Source: an uncultured Eubacteriales bacterium
Lineage (GTDB): Bacteria > Bacillota > Clostridia > Oscillospirales > Acutalibacteraceae
DNA length: 11,537 bases
Assembly (NCBI GenBank): GCA_934464615.1
Contig: CAKSKA010000020.1
Location: 1-11,537 of the forward strand
Direction: 5' to 3'
In this document: positions 6,673 to 11,537 of the stretch, piece by piece
Position numbering within the stretch: the stretch's first letter is position 1
Layout of the letters: each line of letters starts with the position of its first letter
Notes under the pieces: model-generated
Database searches by the model: none
What the model was told of the DNA's origin: nothing
The model's input: only the letters and a program-made list of their open reading frames with translations
Program-made: the position numbers and the translations under genes

Positions 6673-6710
6673 AAACAAAACCTCACCGTACGGTGAGGTT
6701 TTGTTTTTAA
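6669..6710. terminator. Perfect 42-bp palindromic bidirectional terminator
   Basis: Bases 6669-6689 and 6690-6710 are exact reverse complements, with the core CCTCACC-GTAC-GGTGAGG flanked by A-rich and T-rich arms. In either direction the RNA forms a GC-rich hairpin followed by a U-rich tail. It serves two convergent genes at once: the stop codons of the SDR-like ORF (6670-6672) and of the MATE gene (6707-6709) both lie inside it. Confidence 0.9.
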
Positions 6711-8032
6711 TATCTGTACTTTCTGCGTTTACATATAAGGAACAGAACTGTTACAATAAAGGACATAACTTCAGCTGCAATAATGGAAAACCAGATGCCG
6801 TCAAGCTGCCATACAAGCGGCAGCAGTATTACCGCTATAACCTGAAATACCAATGTACGCAAAAAGGCTATAATTGCCGAAGTTAAGCCGTCGTTAAGGG
6901 CGGTAAAAAACGAAGAGCCGAAAATTGAAAATCCCGAAAAAAGAAAGGAAAAGGAAAAAATAAAAAACGCGCGTTTGGTAATGCTTAACAGTTCCGCATC
7001 GTAACCAACAAATATATGCGACAGCGGCGAAGCCAACACTTCCCCCGCCGCAAACATAAGCACCGCACATACGGTTGTTAATACAAGGCTCTTTTTAAGC
7101 AGTCCCTTTAATTCCGCAATGTTTTGCGCACCGTAGTGGTAACCCACAATCGGTGCCGAACCGACGCAGTATCCTATCGAAATTGCCATAAATATCATAC
7201 TTACATACATAAGCACACCGTAGGCCGCAATTCCGTCCTCTCCTGCGTATTTCATAAGTTGAATATTGTAAAGCATACTTACAAGCGAGAAGGACACATT
7301 GCTCATAAATTCAGACGAGCCGTTAGTGCAGGTCTTTAAAAGTGCCTTGCCGTCAAACTTACATTTTCCGATTTTTAATTTACTGCTGTTTTCAAATGAA
7401 AAATACAAAATAGGTATTATTCCGCCTACAAACTGACTTATCGCGGTGGCAACCGCCGCACCTACTATTCCCCATTTGAACACCGCCACAAACAAAGCGT
7501 CAAGCACCATATTTGTAACGCCTGCGGCAACGGTTACATAAAGTCCGAACTTTGGCTTTTCCGCAACCGAAAACAAACACTGAAATTCATACTGTAATAT
7601 ATAAAACGGCAGTGCGGCAAGTATTATTGTACCGTAGGAAATACTGTCGGCAAGCAGTCTGTCCTGCGCGCCCATTGCAACGGCAACCGGTTTTAAAACC
7701 GCAATTCCCACAACCGAAAGTATTATTCCGCAAACGGCTGATGTAATTATAATAAGCGAAAAAGTATTGTTGGCTTTTTTATAATTACCTTCCCCCATTG
7801 TTTTGGCTATAAGAGCCGCGCCGCCCGTTCCGAACATAAAGCCTATACAGCCGAGTATCATAAGTAACGGCATAATAAAATTTACTGCCGCAAAAGGCGT
7901 TTTACCTGCATAATTTGAAACAAAAAATCCGTCAACAACGCCGTATACCGATGTAAAAATCATCATAATTATTGACGGAAAAGTATACCGCAGCAGTTTT
8001 TTGTAAGTAAAATTGTCCGATAACTGTATCAT
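6707..8032 (-). CDS. MATE-family efflux transporter
   Basis: Integral membrane antiporter of the multidrug and toxic compound extrusion family, which exports cationic drugs or metabolites in exchange for Na+ or H+. At 441 residues with about twelve hydrophobic helices it has the normal family size. Seen: an N-terminal bundle starting LLRYTFPSIIMMIFTSVYGVVD; FMFGTGGAALIAKTMGEGN at 65-83; GIVGAAVATAISQ at 188-200, typical of the end of the first half; and SAPIVGYHYGAQN at 292-304, the equivalent motif of the second half. It resembles the MepA-like branch, but the substrate cannot be told. The ATG at 8032 has a GGGGA site about 6 nt upstream. It is the last of four minus-strand genes and is separated from the one before by a 66-bp gap with a hairpin, so it may have its own expression control. 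A role in exporting a product of the polysaccharide genes is not indicated by the sequence. Confidence 0.93.
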   Translation of the reverse strand: MIQLSDNFTYKKLLRYTFPSIIMMIFTSVYGVVDGFFVSNYAGKTPFAAVNFIMPLLMILGCIGFMFGTGGAALIAKTMGEGNYKKANNTFSLIIITSAVCGIILSVVGIAVLKPVAVAMGAQDRLLADSISYGTIILAALPFYILQYEFQCLFSVAEKPKFGLYVTVAAGVTNMVLDALFVAVFKWGIVGAAVATAISQFVGGIIPILYFSFENSSKLKIGKCKFDGKALLKTCTNGSSEFMSNVSFSLVSMLYNIQLMKYAGEDGIAAYGVLMYVSMIFMAISIGYCVGSAPIVGYHYGAQNIAELKGLLKKSLVLTTVCAVLMFAAGEVLASPLSHIFVGYDAELLSITKRAFFIFSFSFLFSGFSIFGSSFFTALNDGLTSAIIAFLRTLVFQVIAVILLPLVWQLDGIWFSIIAAEVMSFIVTVLFLICKRRKYRY

Positions 8033-8054
8033 TTACATTCCCCGAATACTACGT

Positions 8055-8094
8055 ATTAAAATACAGTCCCGCCTTCTCGGAACTGCATTTTAAT
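8055..8094 (-). terminator. 16-bp hairpin between the nucleotidyltransferase-family gene and the MATE gene
   Basis: Arms 8055-8070 and 8079-8094 can pair over 16 bp around an 8-nt loop. The two non-Watson-Crick positions (8063/8086 and 8068/8081) are G-U wobbles in minus-strand RNA but A-C mismatches in plus-strand RNA, so the structure fits minus-strand transcription. The distal arm is T-rich on that strand. It begins 5 bases past the stop of the upstream gene and is probably an intrinsic terminator or attenuator. Confidence 0.6.
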
Positions 8095-8098
8095 GTAT

Positions 8099-9265
8099 TT
8101 ATTTTAATTCCAATTTATTTAAAAGATATTGAGTTTTTCTGTATGAAGAATCCGATATTCTTTTTTTCATTTTTCTCAACTTATATTCATTTTTAACCGT
8201 TCCGCCGAAAATTATTTCAATCCAACGTCTTATTTGATAAAAAAGTATAAGATATTTATGCTTTTCAAGCGACGGATACCAATATTTCAACTTATCGTAC
8301 GGTTTCCATATTTTTTCCTTTGTTTTTACCTTTTGTATGCTGTCGGGCAATACGGCACGCATTGCAGCCCAGTTTTCCGCTGTTCCGTACATACCGCCTG
8401 TCAGCACATAATCCGCCAAAAGCGACAGCGCCTCATCATATTCTCCGTTTGCAAACCATACATCAGACAGCGCCCTTGCATACTTTTCAAAACCGTCAAG
8501 TCCGCCGGACACCAACAAATCCCTACGGCGTTCTTCGTCAAATTCCATCCTTTTGTTAAGTACCCAAATGTCCGCAAAAGGCCTTATTCCGCAGCCGCCG
8601 CAAAGCACATGCTTTGCCATATGCGCAATGTGGTAAAAATAAAACATTTCGTCCTTCATTTCATATTTATATGCGTCGGGCGAAACCGGTTTTGCATATT
8701 CCCACACTTTAGCTACAACATTGTCCGAATTTTTAATATGCTTCCCGTCTTCCAAACTAAAGTGCAGCTCAACATGTATGCCGTTCGGCGTATACAGTGA
8801 AATATCGTACGGACCTATAAAACTGCTTTTATATTTTAATTTGTCGCTTAATATTTCGGCTGCCCTTTCAATCTCACTCTTATCAACAAGAATATCAATA
8901 TCGCCGCAGGTGCGCATATACGGTTCAGGATAATAATGGCACAACACCATACCCTTAAGCGGTATATGCTTAATATTGCTGTCGGTCAGCTGCTCGCTTA
9001 TTCGGTCAAGTTCATAATTAAGATTTTCGTACCGCCATACAGCCTGCGCTATTTTCCTCGACAGCCCTACGCCTGTATCGTTTTTCGGAAGTATACCGTT
9101 GCGCTTAAGTGCCAATGCTACAAGGTGCGCCATATCAAACCGTTTTGCAAAATCGTATATTTCGCAAAGCGTTGCATCATCAAGCTGTTGCTTTATTTCG
9201 TCTTTCAACTCGTAACCGTTCAAAGCGCTCTTTACAAGTTCTAAAGCCAACTGCTGATATTCCAT
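8099..9265 (-). CDS. Uncharacterised nucleotidyltransferase-family protein (NTP_transf_5-like)
   Basis: A 388-residue cytoplasmic protein with features of the uncharacterised nucleotidyltransferase family PF14907. Seen: IPLKGMVL at 101-108, followed by MRTCGDIDILVDK at 117-129, the paired acidic residues D122 and D124 of a nucleotidyltransferase fold. A probable third acid is E166 in GIHVELHFS, and a conserved helical block FYHIAHMAKH lies at 210-219, with GIRPFADIWVL at 226-236. The C-terminal third is basic and aromatic-rich with no clear motif. Substrate and partner are unknown; members often sit in surface-polysaccharide loci, as here. It follows the UDP-glucose dehydrogenase gene by 31 bp on the same strand, so the two are likely co-transcribed. 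The ATG at 9265 has a GGGAAGTG-type ribosome binding site. The family call is from motifs, not a search. Confidence 0.85.
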   Translation of the reverse strand: MEYQQLALELVKSALNGYELKDEIKQQLDDATLCEIYDFAKRFDMAHLVALALKRNGILPKNDTGVGLSRKIAQAVWRYENLNYELDRISEQLTDSNIKHIPLKGMVLCHYYPEPYMRTCGDIDILVDKSEIERAAEILSDKLKYKSSFIGPYDISLYTPNGIHVELHFSLEDGKHIKNSDNVVAKVWEYAKPVSPDAYKYEMKDEMFYFYHIAHMAKHVLCGGCGIRPFADIWVLNKRMEFDEERRRDLLVSGGLDGFEKYARALSDVWFANGEYDEALSLLADYVLTGGMYGTAENWAAMRAVLPDSIQKVKTKEKIWKPYDKLKYWYPSLEKHKYLILFYQIRRWIEIIFGGTVKNEYKLRKMKKRISDSSYRKTQYLLNKLELK

Positions 9266-9296
9266 ACGGTATCACTTCCCTATCCGAAAAATAAAA

Positions 9297-10481
9297 TCAA
9301 TCTCTGAAATATAAATCTCTTGTATAAACTTTATCAAGTACGTCTGTTAAATCGTCATTTTTGCGGTTTGCTATAATTACGTCGGATATGCTCTTAAATT
9401 CATCAATATCCCTTATTACGCGGCTGTTGAAGAAATTATCATCTTTCATAGTCGGCTCGTAAACCACAACTTCAATACCCTTTGCTTTTATGCGCTTCAT
9501 AACGCCCTGAATTGACGATTGACGGAAATTATCGCTGCCTGCTTTCATAGTAAGGCGGTAAATGCCCACAATCTTAGGTTTCCTTGCAATTATCTGGTCG
9601 GCAATAAAGTCTTTACGTGTGCCGTTGGATTCAACTATAGCGGAAATCAAATTCTGCGGAACATCTGCATAGTTTGCTCTTAACTGCTTAGTATCTTTAG
9701 GCAGGCAATATCCGCCGTATCCGAAAGACGGATTATTGTAGTAATTACCGATTCGCGGATCAAGCGATACACCCTCAATTATAGAACGTGTATCAAGTCC
9801 CTTTGTTGCGGCATAAGTATCAAGTTCATTAAAATATGCAACACGCAACGCAAGGTATGTATTTGCAAACAGCTTTATAGCCTCAGCCTCGGTAAGGGGC
9901 GGGAAAAGCACGTCAATATTCTCTTTTATTGCACCTTGTTGCAGTAAAGAAGCAAATTTGCGCGCCGCCGCCTGCATTTTTTCGTCGTCTTTAGGCGCGC
10001 CAACTACTATACGGCTCGGGTAAAGGTTGTCGTAAAGTGCTTTGCCTTCCCTTAAAAATTCGGGACTGAAAATTATGTTTTTGCAATCATATTTATCCCT
10101 TACCGACTCGGTATAGCCTACCGGTACGGTGGACTTAATAATCATTACGGCATTTTTATTTACACGCATAACCTGCTCTATAACACTTTCCACAGCACGC
10201 GTATCAAAATAATTTTTATCCGGATCATAATTTGTGGGTGCCGCTATTACAACAAATTCCGCATCGCTGTAGGCGCTGTCGCCGTCCAATGTTGCAACCA
10301 AATTAAGTTTTTTGTTTGCAAGATATTCCTCTATTTCCTTATCGGCTATAGGTGATTTTCTGTTATTTAACATTTCAACCTTTTCGGGTATTATGTCAAC
10401 CGCCTTTACCTCGTTATGCTGCGATAAAAGCACCGCTATGGAAAGTCCGACATATCCTGTTCCCGCTACTGCTATTTTCAT
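9297..10481 (-). CDS. ugd: UDP-glucose 6-dehydrogenase
   Basis: Cytosolic enzyme oxidising UDP-glucose twice with NAD+ to UDP-glucuronate, the precursor of acidic capsule and exopolysaccharide sugars. Seen: Rossmann motif GTGYVG at residues 7-12 with the cofactor-selecting acid D29 in AVDI; STVPVG at 117-122; SPEFLREGKALYDNLYPSR at 139-157, containing E141; FANTYLALRVAYFNEL at 205-220; and the catalytic cysteine C259 in FGYGGYCLPKDTKQL. The C-terminal NAD-binding half is complete. Length, 394 residues, matches the short bacterial form (E. coli Ugd and streptococcal HasB type). The ATG at 10481 has AGGAG about 9 nt upstream. It lies 22 bp after the UDP-glucuronate epimerase gene on the same strand, so the two adjacent steps UDP-Glc to UDP-GlcA to UDP-GalA are encoded together. 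No missing residues noted. Confidence 0.96.
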   Translation of the reverse strand: MKIAVAGTGYVGLSIAVLLSQHNEVKAVDIIPEKVEMLNNRKSPIADKEIEEYLANKKLNLVATLDGDSAYSDAEFVVIAAPTNYDPDKNYFDTRAVESVIEQVMRVNKNAVMIIKSTVPVGYTESVRDKYDCKNIIFSPEFLREGKALYDNLYPSRIVVGAPKDDEKMQAAARKFASLLQQGAIKENIDVLFPPLTEAEAIKLFANTYLALRVAYFNELDTYAATKGLDTRSIIEGVSLDPRIGNYYNNPSFGYGGYCLPKDTKQLRANYADVPQNLISAIVESNGTRKDFIADQIIARKPKIVGIYRLTMKAGSDNFRQSSIQGVMKRIKAKGIEVVVYEPTMKDDNFFNSRVIRDIDEFKSISDVIIANRKNDDLTDVLDKVYTRDLYFRD

Positions 10482-10503
10482 TATTCAACACTCCTAAACA
10501 AAA

Positions 10504-11537
10504 TTAAACATTATAAAAATCTTTATACCACTTTGCAAATCGCCGCAAACCTTCACGCAAAGGCGTTGACGGTTTGAAACCGAAATCCCGTTCCAAAGCG
10601 GAAGTATCCGCATAAGTTACGGGAACATCGCCCGGTTGCATAGGCACTAATTTTTTGTGCGCCTCAAAATCGTAATCGGCAGGCAATACGCCGGCCGCCA
10701 ACAATTCCTCCTGCAATATACTTACAAAATCCAGTAAATTTTCCGGACTGTTATTGCCTATATTATACACCTTGTACGGCGGTAAAGGCAACCCGTCCTC
10801 ACCGGTAATTCTCTCGGGGGCATGTTTCATAACGCGCGTAATACCCTCTACAATATCATCAACATATGTAAAATCGCGCTTGCAGTTTCCGTAATTGAAA
10901 ATCTGTATTGTATCGTCCTTTAACAATTTGTTTGTAAAGCCGAAATATGCCATATCCGGCCTGCCGGCAGGTCCGTAAACCGTAAAGAAACGCAAACCCG
11001 TCGACGGAATGTTATACAGTTTTGAATATGCATGGGAAAGCAATTCGTTGCTTTTCTTTGTTGCGGCGTAAAGCGACACGGGATTATCAACTTTATCGTC
11101 CGTGGAATACGGTATTTTTTTATTGGAGCCGTAAACTGACGACGAAGAAGCGTAAACCAAATGCTGTACCCCTGTGTTGCCGCCGTCGTAGGAATGGCGG
11201 CAGGCTTCAAGAATGTTATAAAAGCCTATAATATTAGACTCGATATAAACATCGGGATTTGTAATTGAATAACGCACCCCCGCCTGTGCCGCAAGATTTA
11301 CGACAACATCGGGTTTAAACTCGGCAAATACTCGCTCAATAAGCGCTTTATCCGCAATATTTCCCTTTATAAATTGCCATTTTGTGCCGCTGTGCCTTGC
11401 TGCCTTTTCTATTTCGTCCAAACGGTATTCTTTAATGGAAACATCATAATAATCGTTCATATTATCAAGTCCGATTATAATTCCGCCTTCATTTTCCCTT
11501 AACAGTTGAAGCGCTAAATTTGCGCCTATAAATCCGG
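10504..11537 (-). CDS. UDP-glucuronate 4-epimerase, 5' end outside the window
   Basis: An extended-SDR NAD-dependent epimerase that inverts C4 of UDP-glucuronate to give UDP-galacturonate. The frame stays open to the window edge: codons before the ATG at 11460 read GFIGANLALQLLRENEGG and on into DNMNDYYDVS. GFIG is the second half of the Rossmann motif, so that ATG is internal and only about ten residues are missing. Seen: AAQAGVRYS; the catalytic serine region ASSSSVYG; YAATKKSNE with the YxxxK pair; LRFFTVYGPAGRPDMAYF; and RDFTYVDDIV. The DNxNDYYDVSxKExRL and GRPDMAYF signatures are typical of the CapI/LpsL UDP-glucuronate epimerases rather than GalE. About 343 residues are visible, matching family size. 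It is the first of the visible co-directional genes, with ugd 22 bp downstream. The family is often named capI, but I leave the symbol empty because the gene is partial. Confidence 0.92.
   Translation of the reverse strand, partial: GFIGANLALQLLRENEGGIIIGLDNMNDYYDVSIKEYRLDEIEKAARHSGTKWQFIKGNIADKALIERVFAEFKPDVVVNLAAQAGVRYSITNPDVYIESNIIGFYNILEACRHSYDGGNTGVQHLVYASSSSVYGSNKKIPYSTDDKVDNPVSLYAATKKSNELLSHAYSKLYNIPSTGLRFFTVYGPAGRPDMAYFGFTNKLLKDDTIQIFNYGNCKRDFTYVDDIVEGITRVMKHAPERITGEDGLPLPPYKVYNIGNNSPENLLDFVSILQEELLAAGVLPADYDFEAHKKLVPMQPGDVPVTYADTSALERDFGFKPSTPLREGLRRFAKWYKDFYNV

Noticed and set aside
8234..8800. Open plus-strand frame of 188 codons
   Set aside because: It is antisense to the nucleotidyltransferase-family gene, with no ribosome binding site and a Cys/His/Arg-rich composition typical of a shadow frame.
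1..11537. CRISPR arrays, tRNA or rRNA genes
   Set aside because: No regularly spaced repeats and no cloverleaf or rRNA-like sequence were seen on either strand.

Overview
The window reads as a Firmicutes (Clostridia, probably gut-associated) segment. This rests on strong AGGAGG-type ribosome binding sites, moderate to low GC, a TnpV protein and a large-serine-recombinase tail of the kind common in clostridial mobile elements, and AT-rich intergenic DNA with many intrinsic terminators. Genus cannot be told from the sequence alone.

Region 1 (about 1-5318) looks like the right-hand part of a mobile element, now partly decayed. After two stem-loops that close off an upstream gene, a promoter drives a complete type III restriction-modification pair: mod (202-1887, beta-class N6-adenine methyltransferase) and res (1890-4478, DEAH helicase with a C-terminal PD-(D/E)xK nuclease). 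They are joined by a 2-bp gap and a strong ribosome binding site. A structured intergenic stretch and a convergent terminator follow. Then come a tnpV-like gene on the minus strand (4638-5009) and the 5'-truncated, frameshifted C-terminus of a serine recombinase on the plus strand (about 5089-5318). Genes of such recombinases often end close to an element end, so the boundary is inferred to lie at about 5319-5351.

Region 2 (about 5319-6710) is a junction zone of small or rearranged genes. It holds a two-helix membrane protein on the minus strand with a very good promoter and ribosome binding site and a second internal start, then about 490 bp without a convincing gene. Next is a 142-codon ORF that begins as a short-chain dehydrogenase Rossmann half and ends as something else, apparently a deletion fusion. 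It closes in a perfect 42-bp palindrome that acts as a shared bidirectional terminator.

Region 3 (about 6707-11537) is ordinary chromosome-like DNA, with higher GC by eye and all genes on the minus strand. Transcription order is a UDP-glucuronate 4-epimerase (runs off the window), a UDP-glucose 6-dehydrogenase, an uncharacterised nucleotidyltransferase-family protein, a strand-biased hairpin, and a MATE-family exporter. The first two would convert UDP-glucose to UDP-glucuronate and then UDP-galacturonate, which points to an acidic cell-surface polysaccharide. I did not find a wholly new system. The items most worth checking are the chimeric SDR ORF, the decayed mobile-element end with paired palindromes, and the base-composition mosaic inside mod.
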